NCBI GenBank assembly: GCA_001443455.1
Contig: LDXO01000016.1
Coordinates: 1 to 42,277 of the forward strand
DNA length: 42,277 bases
From: Deltaproteobacteria bacterium CSP1-8
Lineage (GTDB): Bacteria; Desulfobacterota; Deferrimicrobia; Deferrimicrobiales; Deferrimicrobiaceae
Direction of reading: 5' to 3'
Both the position numbers and the translations under genes were made by a program. This document shows, piece after piece, positions 24,248-33,085 of the stretch (within the stretch, counting starts at the first letter, position 1; every line of letters starts with the position of its first letter). The notes beneath the pieces were generated by a model. It searched no databases, was not told the DNA's origin, and saw only the letters and a program-made list of their open reading frames with translations.

Positions 24248-26143
24248 ATGAACGGGGCGAACGCTTTCATCAACATTTCAAGGGGCGAATACCTTCAAAA
24301 GATCATCATCGCGATATTTTTCCTTTCCATCTCCTGCCTTTTTTTCAACAAGGTATTTACCAGCGATTATGGGATCCATCTTTCCATCGGCAAGCAAATC
24401 GTCGAGACAAGGAAAATTCCGGACAAGGAATTTCTCGTCTATCCTGCTCTTAACGACCCTATGAACTTTGAAGAAACCGGTTTTCAGATCATATTGTATC
24501 TTGTTTACAGTCTGGTCGGGACGGAAGGGGTCTCCGTGTTCGTTTGGTTGATCGCGACGACGGCCTTTTTGTTCTTGTACAAATCGTTGCGGGCAAGAGA
24601 GATAAACCCCTATATCGCACTTCTTACCCTATTGATCTTCGCGATTGCTTTCCGAATCAGGTTGCAGCCGCGACCGGAAATATTTTCCTATCTTTTCTGT
24701 TCTTTCCTGATCTACGCATGCTCGCTCTTTTACTATAAGGAAAAACGCAAGATCATCTATTCCATACCGTTCGTATTTCTTGTGTGGGCGAACATCCATC
24801 CTTCCACGTTGGCCGGGTTGGGGATCGTCGGGGCATTCGGGACCCAGAGTCTGATCATCGCATACAGGGAAAGGAATAACCGCGAAGTCATAAAGAATTC
24901 TCTGTTGATCCCGTTTGGGGTTTTTCTCCTGTCATTCCTGGCAACGTTAATGAGCAAGCACGGGCTGGATAGCGTGCTGACTCCGATTCGTCTTGTGACC
25001 AGCGCAACGATGACGCAGAACATATCCGAAATGATATCGTTGAAAAATACCGCATTTTATCAATACTACAAGTATCTCGCTGGCTTGGCCGCTGCTTCCG
25101 CCCTTTTGGGACTGATTTCGCTTCGGATAAGAATACACGACATTCTGATGGCATTTTATGGCCTGAAAGTTGGTCTTCAAGTTGCAAGAGCCATGGCGTT
25201 CACATCGATATTCACCATTCCCATGGTTGCCTATTCCGTTGACGGGGCAATCAGGAAACTCAGCGATTACTTGAATCGGAAATCGAATATGAATCCGCCA
25301 GAGAAGAGTAATAAGAGCGCTGAAAAGGGGAAAGGGAAAACCACAAAGAAGGAAAAATCAAGAAGGACGGAAAAAACCGAAAATGTCGGCACAGACCCCG
25401 CGGTTTCAGGTTCAAGGGCATTTGCAGGAGCAATGGTACTGCTCCTCTGGAGTTCTTTTATCACGGCTTCCGTCGGCGGCGCTATTTATATTTATAAGGG
25501 AATGGGGGATCAGGTAGAGCAGGGAATTGGCTTGACGGAACATAAGTTTTCCCTTAAATCGAGCGAATTTCTTCGAAATCTCGACATCAAGGGAAAAATG
25601 TTCAATTTCTTCGACCTTGGCGGGTTCATCGACTGGCAGCTAAGTCCGAAGAAATTGGCCTTTATCGATGGGAGGGGGGGGAAGCAGTTTGAGGAGCATC
25701 AGTTAGTGACGGGGGCCTCGAAAGAGGTAGAAAAAATATTTGAGAAATACGATATCACCTACGTTGTTACCAAGACGGCAGATTCATCGGGGACGATATT
25801 GCCTATGATCAAATATTTATCGGAGAGCCCCCGATGGGAACTTGTTTTTGCCGATGGACTTACCGCGATTTATTTGAAAAATACTCCCGAAAACAAGGAT
25901 ATCATTGATAAATACAGGCTTCCAAAGAAAGCCATTGTTCATCAGATAATGCAGGAATTATTTCATTATACCTATCTTGGTGTGAATAAATTGTATGTGT
26001 ACTCATTCATTGGGAACATGTATATGGATTCTCATGATTACTCCAACGCGCTGTTATTCTATAAGATGGCTTATGAAATTAACGACGACCCCCGGTTGGG
26101 AGAATTCATTCATCGCCTCGAGACGATGAAGAGAACGATGTAA
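24248..26143 (+). CDS. GT-C-like multi-pass membrane protein
   Basis: A 631-residue protein with about ten hydrophobic segments in the first 335 residues, a Lys-rich cytoplasmic-looking linker (about 343-385), one more transmembrane segment (about 395-420) and a soluble C-terminal domain. The start, SDYGIHLSIGKQIVETRKIP followed by an FEETGF motif, resembles the D-x-x-x-H..G..I...G.IP segment of GT-C glycosyltransferase-like membrane proteins. Codon use is much more AT-rich than upstream genes, suggesting transfer. It faces the polysaccharide genes convergently with a 13-bp gap. The exact enzyme activity is not identifiable; a lipid-linked sugar or polymer step is inferred. Confidence 0.6.
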   Translation: MNGANAFINISRGEYLQKIIIAIFFLSISCLFFNKVFTSDYGIHLSIGKQIVETRKIPDKEFLVYPALNDPMNFEETGFQIILYLVYSLVGTEGVSVFVWLIATTAFLFLYKSLRAREINPYIALLTLLIFAIAFRIRLQPRPEIFSYLFCSFLIYACSLFYYKEKRKIIYSIPFVFLVWANIHPSTLAGLGIVGAFGTQSLIIAYRERNNREVIKNSLLIPFGVFLLSFLATLMSKHGLDSVLTPIRLVTSATMTQNISEMISLKNTAFYQYYKYLAGLAAASALLGLISLRIRIHDILMAFYGLKVGLQVARAMAFTSIFTIPMVAYSVDGAIRKLSDYLNRKSNMNPPEKSNKSAEKGKGKTTKKEKSRRTEKTENVGTDPAVSGSRAFAGAMVLLLWSSFITASVGGAIYIYKGMGDQVEQGIGLTEHKFSLKSSEFLRNLDIKGKMFNFFDLGGFIDWQLSPKKLAFIDGRGGKQFEEHQLVTGASKEVEKIFEKYDITYVVTKTADSSGTILPMIKYLSESPRWELVFADGLTAIYLKNTPENKDIIDKYRLPKKAIVHQIMQELFHYTYLGVNKLYVYSFIGNMYMDSHDYSNALLFYKMAYEINDDPRLGEFIHRLETMKRTM

Positions 26144-26156
26144 GTTTTAAAGAAAC

Positions 26157-27077
26157 TCAATATTTTGAGAGGAAGGAATATTTGTTGTGGGCCGCGGTGA
26201 GAACGTGCAACAGCCATTGAAATGCAGCGGACTGTTCGCCCAAGATCCTGGATAAGCAAGACACGATTTTCACGTTCCTCAGATAGGCTCGTTGCGATTC
26301 CCTGACGCGGGGTTTGTCTTGTGTCAGGTGGCGATACTTCCTGTAGATGATATCCACCGTTCGCCAAAACTCCGTTCGTCTACCGCTTGACATCGTCTTG
26401 CCATCCGTTCTCCAGACGAACTCACAGGTAATTTTCTTGACATGGGCGAAAGGGTATCTTCGGGACATCCGGATCCACAGGTCCCAATCCTCGAGCACGG
26501 TTAAATCTTCGTCGAACGACCCCGTGGTATCGAGGCAATTTTTTTCGTGCATGACGCAAAGCGTGGGGATGTAGTTCTGGATCAGCATCCGATCGCTGTC
26601 GAAATCGATGGAGTAGGGGACATCCCGTCTTTGCACGGTGTCTCGCCCGTTGATGGTATTGATATGGGCCCTATGAGCATCCGTGTATGCCACCTTGCAG
26701 TCGTTGTTTTCGAGGAAACTCACCAGGGTCTCGATATGGTGGGGTAGGTAGGAGTCGTCATCGTCCAGATAGGCGAGGTACTTGCCCCTCGCCACGGCAA
26801 CGCCGGTGTTCCGGGCTGCGGCCATTCCCCGGTTGGAAGGGTGTGCCAGGGATGTGATCTTATTTTGTTGGTTCAGGGAATCGATGATCTTCTTCACATC
26901 GACCCCTCCGTCGTTCACGACGATGATTTCTACGTTCGGATAGGTCTGATGGAGGATGCTTCGCAGGCAATCTGCCAACATCTCGGGACGGTTGTAGGTG
27001 GGAACGATCACGGAAACGAGCGGTGTCCCGGTTTCCAGGAGGATGGAAGAGGAGTGCGGATTTTGCGACGCTAACAT
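26157..27077 (-). CDS. family 2 glycosyltransferase
   Basis: A 306-residue GT-A enzyme: LVSVIVPTYNRPEMLADCLR, IIVVNDGGVDVKKII, and AYLDDDDSYLPHHIETLVSF with the DxD-type metal site, then GSFDEDLTVLEDWDLWIRMS, the usual acceptor-side segment. The start is set at ATG 27077, with GAGGTG 4 nt upstream; a TTG 15 nt earlier is less likely. It is the last gene of the minus-strand polysaccharide run, now separated from its upstream neighbour by a MITE-like insertion. Sugar unknown. Confidence 0.9.
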   Translation of the reverse strand: MLASQNPHSSSILLETGTPLVSVIVPTYNRPEMLADCLRSILHQTYPNVEIIVVNDGGVDVKKIIDSLNQQNKITSLAHPSNRGMAAARNTGVAVARGKYLAYLDDDDSYLPHHIETLVSFLENNDCKVAYTDAHRAHINTINGRDTVQRRDVPYSIDFDSDRMLIQNYIPTLCVMHEKNCLDTTGSFDEDLTVLEDWDLWIRMSRRYPFAHVKKITCEFVWRTDGKTMSSGRRTEFWRTVDIIYRKYRHLTQDKPRVRESQRAYLRNVKIVSCLSRILGEQSAAFQWLLHVLTAAHNKYSFLSKY

Positions 27078-27167
27078 AGAACACCTCGTCAAACGTCCGG
27101 GCCGGAAAGTTTTCCCCGTCCGCTCTTTTCCCCGACGGTTTCCCTTCCGTCCGGCACGACGCTGCCA

Positions 27168-27334
27168 CTAGTGCACCGTCTCGCAAATACCTTGGCATTC
27201 GAGCGCCGCTGCATCCGCTCCCGCTTCGTTGCGCTTCTTCACCATACTCAACGGTATGCCTCAGTCGCGCGCCTTGCTGGCGCGGCGCATCGACGCTCTC
27301 GTTGCGTCAAGCTATTTACGAGGCGGTACACTAG
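27168..27334. mobile_element. 167-bp MITE-like element
   Basis: The ends are inverted repeats: CTAGTGCACCGTCTCGCAAA at the left and, on the other strand, CTAGTGTACCGCCTCGTAAA at the right, with the similarity running 22 bp and 4 mismatches. The element is non-coding and ends in CTAG, compatible with TA-target (IS630/Tc1-type) insertion. Removing it with one TA restores an open frame across the site in the glycosyltransferase gene. No transposase is present, so it would need one elsewhere in the genome. Confidence 0.75.
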
Positions 27335-28229
27335 CCTGCAAGGTTGGTTTTTTCCCTGATAATAGATTTACGTAATACGCTCGAACAAAGCGTTTGCATA
27401 ATGTGTAATAAAGGTAGTGATAAAAAAGTTTTCCGGGATGTCCCTCGAGGTGTTTCTTCCTGATCATCCACGATTCAAGGTAAGCCTTGTCCGATCTGAT
27501 GATGGACCGGGATTCGGGATGAGCCCTGAAGCAGGCAACCTGCAGGTCGAGGGTGACAGGGTCGGCTATTCCACCGATGCGGATCCAAAGGTCATAGTCC
27601 ATTGCGTACCGATACTCTTCGTTGAAATGCCCTGCCTTTTCGAACGCTCGCCGGGTAACAAATGTCGCGGGATGGAGGATAAAATTCCCGCGGATCAGTT
27701 TTCTGTAGGAGTATTTCCGCACCGGGATTTCCTGCAGGATTTTTCCATTCCCATCCACGATCTCGATCCCGCCTGTCAACCATAAGGCGTCCGGGTGGCG
27801 GAGATATTCCGAGCAGACAGAGGAGATGACGGAGGGATCCGTATAATAATCATCGGCGTGGAGATGTGCGATCAGGTCCCCGGTAGATAGCAAGATCCCC
27901 TTATTCATCGCATCGGAGATCCCCTTGTCGGGCTCGCAGATCCAGTAATCGATCCGGTCCTCGTATTTACGGATTATGTCGAGGGTACCGTCGGTTGAAC
28001 CTCCATCGACAATGATGTACTCGAGGGGCTTATAGAATTGTCCCAAGACGCTTCGGATCGCCTGATCGAGATATTTTCCCCCGTTATAGACGACGGTGAT
28101 GATGGAGACGAGCGGCCGGCCGGGATGGCTCTTCTTCCCGATTCCCCGGAGTCGCAAGCCCCCCTCGCATTTCAGCATCTCTTTCGCGTTCTCCCCTGAT
28201 ATGTATTGCCGGCCGTCAACGCGGGACAA
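27312..28229 (-). CDS. family 2 glycosyltransferase with MITE-derived C-terminus
   Basis: A 305-residue GT-A enzyme: LVSIITVVYNGGKYLDQAIR, YIIVDGGSTDGTLDII, HLHADD (metal site) and NEEYRYAMDYDLWIRIG. Start TTG 28229 overlaps the previous gene by 14 nt and has GGGCGG upstream; ATG 28178 is an alternative, just before the conserved domain. The last seven codons and the stop (ASVPPRK) come from the terminal repeat of the MITE-like element. The ancestral frame would have run on to TGA 27089-27091, adding about 20 residues. Catalytic motifs are untouched, so activity may persist. Confidence 0.88.
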   Translation of the reverse strand: MSRVDGRQYISGENAKEMLKCEGGLRLRGIGKKSHPGRPLVSIITVVYNGGKYLDQAIRSVLGQFYKPLEYIIVDGGSTDGTLDIIRKYEDRIDYWICEPDKGISDAMNKGILLSTGDLIAHLHADDYYTDPSVISSVCSEYLRHPDALWLTGGIEIVDGNGKILQEIPVRKYSYRKLIRGNFILHPATFVTRRAFEKAGHFNEEYRYAMDYDLWIRIGGIADPVTLDLQVACFRAHPESRSIIRSDKAYLESWMIRKKHLEGHPGKLFYHYLYYTLCKRFVRAYYVNLLSGKKPTLQASVPPRK

Positions 28230-29184
28230 CCATGATCCGCCCTTGAAGGAGCCGTAACAGGAATGTTCTCAAGCGATAATCCCTCGTGTAAATCTGGGAA
28301 GTAATGAGGTTGCAGGAGGGCAACCTGCCGCGGACCCATTGCTCCGTGGCGAGCAGGGCTTGGATGTAGGGCGTATAAAGCCGGTGTCGCAGCGCTGAAG
28401 CCATGGGGCCGTATCGATGGACTCCCGGGTCGAAAAATCGGCGGCCGATCATCCGGACGCCCTGGAAGTGGTAAAAAATCAGCGGATCGCCGTCCACGGT
28501 TATCGTGTCGTCCTGGAACCTTACCATGTAATTCATGTGGTTCCAGGGTGCCAGACCGGCTCCTTTATTCTGGACGACAACGACGCCTTCGAAGCGGATG
28601 GGCCAGTCGTCCAGGTATTTCTGATCGGCAAAACGCCCGCTCTCGGGACGGTCGGAACACCATTCGAGGCAACGGTCCCGCCACCATTGAAGGCAACCCT
28701 TGCCCGGCGGATCGTTCCGGAAGGCCAGGAGGCCGACATTGTAGATCCCGAATTGGGACTCCAGGTGACGTAACCTTTCCGGGAACCGGTGCCCGACGAT
28801 CAGTATGGACCGGTCTCCAAGCTCCTCAAAGATGGTTGACGGCGGAGCATAGAACAAAAGGTCGGCATCGAGATAGGTGATCCGTTCGATTTGGGGGTAA
28901 TGGTTCACAAGGTAGAGGAGCCAGGACGGGGTGCACGTAAAATAATACTCCACCCGGCTGCGATTCCTTTTGGCTTTTAGCAAAGCCTCGTCCCCTCCTT
29001 CAAATTCCTGGAGGGAAACGGGGCGCACGTTGGACAGGTTCAATCCCGAAATCACCTCATGGGTGATATCATCGAAGCAGAGGACCCATAGCGTGAAAGG
29101 ACCGGCATGGTCCGTCAAGGATCGGCACAGGGTCAGCCCCTGCGCCAGGTAGTTGCGGTCGAAGTAGGTACAGAAGTGGTGCAT
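28216..29184 (-). CDS. family 8-like nucleotide-diphospho-sugar transferase
   Basis: A 322-residue protein: HFCTYFDRNYLAQGLTLCRS at the N-terminus, then ITYLDADLLFYAPPSTIFEE with the DxD metal site, FGIYNVGLLAFRND, and RFADQKYLDDWPIRF followed by HFQGV. These are features of GT8-like/DUF6492-like sugar transferases. The ATG is 9 nt after the aminotransferase stop, and it overlaps the next gene, so it is co-transcribed in the polysaccharide run. Donor and acceptor are unknown. Confidence 0.83.
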   Translation of the reverse strand: MHHFCTYFDRNYLAQGLTLCRSLTDHAGPFTLWVLCFDDITHEVISGLNLSNVRPVSLQEFEGGDEALLKAKRNRSRVEYYFTCTPSWLLYLVNHYPQIERITYLDADLLFYAPPSTIFEELGDRSILIVGHRFPERLRHLESQFGIYNVGLLAFRNDPPGKGCLQWWRDRCLEWCSDRPESGRFADQKYLDDWPIRFEGVVVVQNKGAGLAPWNHMNYMVRFQDDTITVDGDPLIFYHFQGVRMIGRRFFDPGVHRYGPMASALRHRLYTPYIQALLATEQWVRGRLPSCNLITSQIYTRDYRLRTFLLRLLQGRIMVVPR

Positions 29185-29193
29185 CGGGTTCTT

Positions 29194-30315
29194 TCAGGTC
29201 CTGCACCAGGTGACGATTTCCCGGACAATGGTCTGAATCTGGTCGGCCGGCAGCTCCGGGTACATGGGAAGGCTGAGGATCTGCCGCGCCGCTTCCTCGG
29301 TTCGCGGGAGCGGGGTATTGCCCTCAGACCTGTTGGCATAGGCCGGTTGCTGATGGACCGGGACAGGGTAGTGGATCAGAGTTCCTATGCCTCTTCCGCG
29401 CAAATGCGTCCGTAGGGATTCCCTGTTCTCCGTGCGGATCACGTACTGGTGGTAGACATGGGTCGCCTCCGGGGTGACATCCGGCAAAATCAACCCGCTG
29501 GCTGCGAGGAGCGAACTGTAAGCTCCTGCGATTTGTCTCCGGGAATCGTTATCTTGGTCCAAGTGGGTGAGTTTGGCCCGTAGAATGGCTGCCTGGATCT
29601 CGTCAAGCCGGCTGTTAACTCCGGGGATCTTGCTGACGTAGCGTTCCTCCCACCCATACTCCCGCAGCAAACGGACTTTGTCCGCCAGTTCAGGGTCGCC
29701 CGTAACCACCAGGCCCCCATCCCCCAGGGCCCCCAGATTCTTTGTGGGATAAAAACTGAACGCCCCCATATGGCCCCATGTGCCTGTTTTTTTCCGTCTG
29801 AACGTCGCCCCGTGGGATTGGGCGCAATCCTCGACGACACGAAGGTTGTGCCGGTTGGCGATCTCCAGGATGGCCGACATGTCCGCCGGATGGCCAAAGA
29901 GGTGAACGGGGATGACGGCTTTCGGCTTTTTCCTCTTGCTTCTTCTCAACGCATCTTCGAGGGCGTTCGGATCCATCGTAAAACTGTCCGGATCGATATC
30001 CACGAACAACGGGGTGGCGCCGCACAGGTCTATCGCGGCGGCCGTGGCCGTGGCGGTATGCGAGACAGTGATGACGAAGTCGCCGGGACCCACCCCACAA
30101 GCCCTCAGGGACAGCTGCAGCGCGTCTGTTCCGCTGGCGACGCCCAGGGCATGCGACGTTCCCAGATAAGCGGCGAATTCCGTTTCAAAGGAGGCGACCT
30201 CCCGGCCGAGAATGTACCAGCCGCTTTCCAGAACGCGGGAAATTGCCTCATCGATCGCTTTTTTATGGGCCAGGTAACCGGCCTTGGGATTGCTCTGGGG
30301 AATGGAGAGGGGCAT
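29194..30315 (-). CDS. DegT/DnrJ/EryC1/StrS-family sugar aminotransferase
   Basis: A 373-residue pyridoxal-phosphate enzyme that aminates a keto group of a nucleotide sugar. N-terminal GREVASFETEFAAYLGTSHA and GVASGTDALQLSL, VHLFGHPADM, the cofactor-holding VEDCAQSHGA and the Schiff-base lysine K192 in FSFYPTKNLGALGDGG are all present; the C-terminal half has the HVYHQYVIR segment. It sits between an epimerase and a glycosyltransferase, so an amino-sugar (for example a 3- or 4-amino-deoxyhexose) in the surface polymer is likely; the exact sugar cannot be told. Confidence 0.93.
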   Translation of the reverse strand: MPLSIPQSNPKAGYLAHKKAIDEAISRVLESGWYILGREVASFETEFAAYLGTSHALGVASGTDALQLSLRACGVGPGDFVITVSHTATATAAAIDLCGATPLFVDIDPDSFTMDPNALEDALRRSKRKKPKAVIPVHLFGHPADMSAILEIANRHNLRVVEDCAQSHGATFRRKKTGTWGHMGAFSFYPTKNLGALGDGGLVVTGDPELADKVRLLREYGWEERYVSKIPGVNSRLDEIQAAILRAKLTHLDQDNDSRRQIAGAYSSLLAASGLILPDVTPEATHVYHQYVIRTENRESLRTHLRGRGIGTLIHYPVPVHQQPAYANRSEGNTPLPRTEEAARQILSLPMYPELPADQIQTIVREIVTWCRT

Positions 30316-30338
30316 CCGTATCGGTCCTTTATTTTCCC

Positions 30339-31328
30339 TTAGAGATACTGCGCCAAATGGGCCCGGTAATAGGCGAGGGTTTTTCCGAGTCCTTCCCGAA
30401 GGGGGGTGCGCGGACTCCAGCCGAGCATCCTTCGGAGCCGCCGGTCGTCTGCGTAGTAGTCTCCGATATCGATCTTCTTCCTGTCCGCCGGGAAGGAACG
30501 CACCGTGAATCGACCGCCTCCATTCTCCTCGACGAGGAGGGCAGCCAATGCTTTCAGGCTGATGGTGCCGTCTCCCCCCACGTTGAATACCTGTCCGTTG
30601 GCTTCGTCCCTTGCCGCGCCCAGCAGCAAGGCATCGACCGCATCGTCGACATAAGTGAAATCCCGCAATTGCTCCCCCTCCCAGACCTCGAAGTCCTTCC
30701 CTTCGAGAAGGAGGCGGATCCAGACCCCGAGAAAGGTTTGCCGGGCGTCCTTCACCCGCATCCGCGGGCCGTACGTATTCGTCAGTCGGAGGGAACAGGA
30801 ACGCAGGTTGTAGACGTTGTTATACAGGATGTGATACCACTCCCCGGCCATCTTGTTGATCCCGTTGACGTCCACGGGGCGCAGGAGGTGTTTTTCATCG
30901 ACGGGGAGATACTCGGGTTTTCCGTATATCTGTCGGGTGCTCGCAAAAACACTCTTGATGTCCGGGTTGTGCTTGCGGCAGGTTTCCAGGATGGAGAGCT
31001 GCGCCCGACAGTTGATTTCCAGGTCCGTGAAGGGGTCCTGCATCGAGTCCAGGTGGCTGGTCTGGCCTGCGAGATTGAACAGGAAGTCCTGTCCCTGTAC
31101 CAGATATTTCATGCTTTGTTCGTCGCGCACATCCGAGATGTTCACGCGGACCTTGTTCCGGATCCCTTCGACGTTGAACAGGTTGCCCCCGTATTCCGGG
31201 ATCAGGCTGTCCACCAAGGTCACTTCGGCTCCCAGTTGAACGAGCCGGGATGCCAGGTTGGACCCGATGAACCCCAGGCCCCCCGTGATCAGGATGTGCT
31301 TTCCGGAAAACCATCGGTCATACCCCAT
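30339..31328 (-). CDS. NAD-dependent nucleotide-sugar epimerase/dehydratase
   Basis: A 329-residue extended SDR. Start ATG 31328 is chosen for the GGGAGGA ribosome site 5 nt upstream; an ATG 27 nt earlier has none. The NAD motif GGLGFIG (16-22), DVRDEQSMKYLVQGQDFLFN, the LRDFTYVDDAVDALLLGAA segment and VFNVGGDGTISL are typical. The expected catalytic YxxxK reads NGINK, with Asn in place of Tyr, which occurs in a subset of this family but makes the chemistry uncertain. It makes or modifies a nucleotide-sugar precursor, next to the aminotransferase. Confidence 0.9.
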   Translation of the reverse strand: MGYDRWFSGKHILITGGLGFIGSNLASRLVQLGAEVTLVDSLIPEYGGNLFNVEGIRNKVRVNISDVRDEQSMKYLVQGQDFLFNLAGQTSHLDSMQDPFTDLEINCRAQLSILETCRKHNPDIKSVFASTRQIYGKPEYLPVDEKHLLRPVDVNGINKMAGEWYHILYNNVYNLRSCSLRLTNTYGPRMRVKDARQTFLGVWIRLLLEGKDFEVWEGEQLRDFTYVDDAVDALLLGAARDEANGQVFNVGGDGTISLKALAALLVEENGGGRFTVRSFPADRKKIDIGDYYADDRRLRRMLGWSPRTPLREGLGKTLAYYRAHLAQYL

Positions 31329-31364
31329 CGGATCCTCCCGATGCGTCGTCTTCATTCCGGGTTC

Positions 31365-32090
31365 TTACGACTTCCGGGCCAGGATGACGTTATCGAGGTA
31401 AAGATCCTCGTTGTTCGGCAGGAGGATCCCGAAAAGCTCTCCCAGCAGGTTGAACGGGGCGATGAGCAGAAGCGTCAGCAGTATGTTGATGTAAGGACTC
31501 CGCGTGGCCGTTTTCTTATATATATACCCCGTAATCATCTGAAACACGACCCGGATGTCATCCACGCTTTTCCGCAGGATTTCCACCTGGAACCCGTGTT
31601 TCGCGAGAATCGCCGACAGGCCGAAAGAGGAGTAGCGGGCATAGTCCCACGGGGCTTCATGTTCATCCCACACGAAAGGAACCGTCATCAGGAGCGCGCC
31701 TCCCGGCTTGAGGACCCTGCGGACCTCGGACAGAAAGCGATCGGGATGAAACACGTGCTCGAACACTTCGTTTATGACGACGCTGTCAAAATCCGCCTCC
31801 GGGAACGGGAAGACGTTTCCATCGTAATAGACGTCGGCTTTCTTGTGTTTCCGGTTTTCCGGCGTGTCGAGTTCCAGGCCGACGTACTCCGAAGCCGGGA
31901 AGAGGGACTCGTAAGGTTTCCGCCCGCACCCGACGTCCAGCGTCCTTCCCCGTACTTCCGGTGCGAGGTCCCGGATGTGGCGGTACAGCCCCCCCCGGGC
32001 GAAGTAGAAGGGATTTACGAAGACCGCGAGCAGCCCCGGCCGGAACTGCGCTTCCCGATACAAAGATCGGAGTTTCTCCCCGACGGTCAT
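31365..32090 (-). CDS. class I SAM-dependent methyltransferase
   Basis: A 241-residue protein with motif I LDVGCGRKPYESLFP (51-65), YVGLELDTPE, the FPFPEADFDSVVINEVFEHV segment (motif II region) and VLKPGGALLMTVPF (motif III), a Methyltransferase 11-type fold. A hydrophobic stretch near the C-terminus (ILLTLLLIAPFNLLGELFGI) may contact the membrane or a lipid-linked substrate. ATG 32090 overlaps the stop of the radical SAM gene as ATGA. Probably decorates a sugar; the target is unknown. Confidence 0.88.
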   Translation of the reverse strand: MTVGEKLRSLYREAQFRPGLLAVFVNPFYFARGGLYRHIRDLAPEVRGRTLDVGCGRKPYESLFPASEYVGLELDTPENRKHKKADVYYDGNVFPFPEADFDSVVINEVFEHVFHPDRFLSEVRRVLKPGGALLMTVPFVWDEHEAPWDYARYSSFGLSAILAKHGFQVEILRKSVDDIRVVFQMITGYIYKKTATRSPYINILLTLLLIAPFNLLGELFGILLPNNEDLYLDNVILARKS

Positions 32091-33085
32091 TTGACTCCCG
32101 GGAGTGCCCGCCGGAGCTTGTGCCGGAGGAAAAGAAGAGTCTGGCGAAGCTCTTTCCGGTAGAAGGCGGGCGTCCGGATCGACTGGTTGATATAGATTGC
32201 CAGGCCGCTCCGGATGCAGTCCCGGCAGACTGGCATCTCCGGTCTCCTTTTCAGGATGTCCGCCAGGCTTTCGTGAAGGATGTTCCCGCAATGGAATTCC
32301 TGACGATCTTTGGGGAGCTGGCAGCAGACGACGACATCCGCATGTTCCGTCAGGACGAGGAAGTCGTACTGGGGACAACGATATCCCTCGCGGGGTGCAT
32401 CCGCCAAGATCCCCGGGATCTCCTCCAGTCCGTAGAGCTCCCCGGAGATTCTCTCCACCATCTCCGGCGGCATCCGCCCTTCCACGAGCGAACGCAGATC
32501 GTCCCACCGGTTGAGGATGGCGTAATGGGGGTGGAAGAGGATCCCGTGCCGGGTTGCAAACCGCTTGCACAGGCCGATCTCGTTTTCATTGAACCGGTAC
32601 ACGTGAAAGAAGATCCGGAAATCGCCACGGAATCCCTGATCTCTGCACTCCCGCACGATCCGGGTGATGTTCTCCCGCGCGGCATCAAAACGAGTCCTCT
32701 GGATGCGGTCGTACGACGCCTGGGAGAAGCCGCACATTGAGAAGATCAGGTGGTCGAGATTCCGGACGAAATCCCGGTTGATGAGGGGAACGCGGTACGC
32801 GTTCGTGCTCAGGGCGTACCGCACCCCAAGATCGTTGACGACCCGGAGGATGCCCGGAAAATCGCTGTGGAGAAACGGCTCCCCCCAGTTATAGAGGCTC
32901 ACGACGGTCTTCGCGTCGATGGCTCCTTCATCCCGAAGCTTTCTCAGGGCTTCCGCGAACCGCTCAGGCGTGATTTCCCCCCCTTTTCGCGTTTCACCGA
33001 TGCCGGTGAGACAGTAGGGGCAGCGGGCGACGCAGCCGCCGACGATATCGAAATAGATCGTTTGGAAAGGAGGGTTGGACGTCAT
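32087..33085 (-). CDS. radical SAM protein with SPASM-like C-terminus
   Basis: A 332-residue enzyme. CVARCPYC (C18, C22, C25) is the CxxxCxxC that binds the SAM-cleaving 4Fe-4S cluster; VSLYNWGEPFLHSD and YALSTNAY follow the usual barrel order. Later cysteines (YRCPQ, VVCCQL, FHCGNI, CRDCIRSG) form a SPASM/twitch-like auxiliary site. Start ATG 33085 overlaps the upstream stop as ATGA and its own stop overlaps the next ATG likewise. Such proteins in polysaccharide loci modify sugars or carriers; the reaction here is not identifiable. Confidence 0.87.
   Translation of the reverse strand: MTSNPPFQTIYFDIVGGCVARCPYCLTGIGETRKGGEITPERFAEALRKLRDEGAIDAKTVVSLYNWGEPFLHSDFPGILRVVNDLGVRYALSTNAYRVPLINRDFVRNLDHLIFSMCGFSQASYDRIQRTRFDAARENITRIVRECRDQGFRGDFRIFFHVYRFNENEIGLCKRFATRHGILFHPHYAILNRWDDLRSLVEGRMPPEMVERISGELYGLEEIPGILADAPREGYRCPQYDFLVLTEHADVVVCCQLPKDRQEFHCGNILHESLADILKRRPEMPVCRDCIRSGLAIYINQSIRTPAFYRKELRQTLLFLRHKLRRALPGVK

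Noticed and set aside
30243-32162. A 639-codon plus-strand frame across the epimerase and methyltransferase genes
   Set aside because: It spans several genes on the other strand, has no recognisable domain and follows from codon bias.
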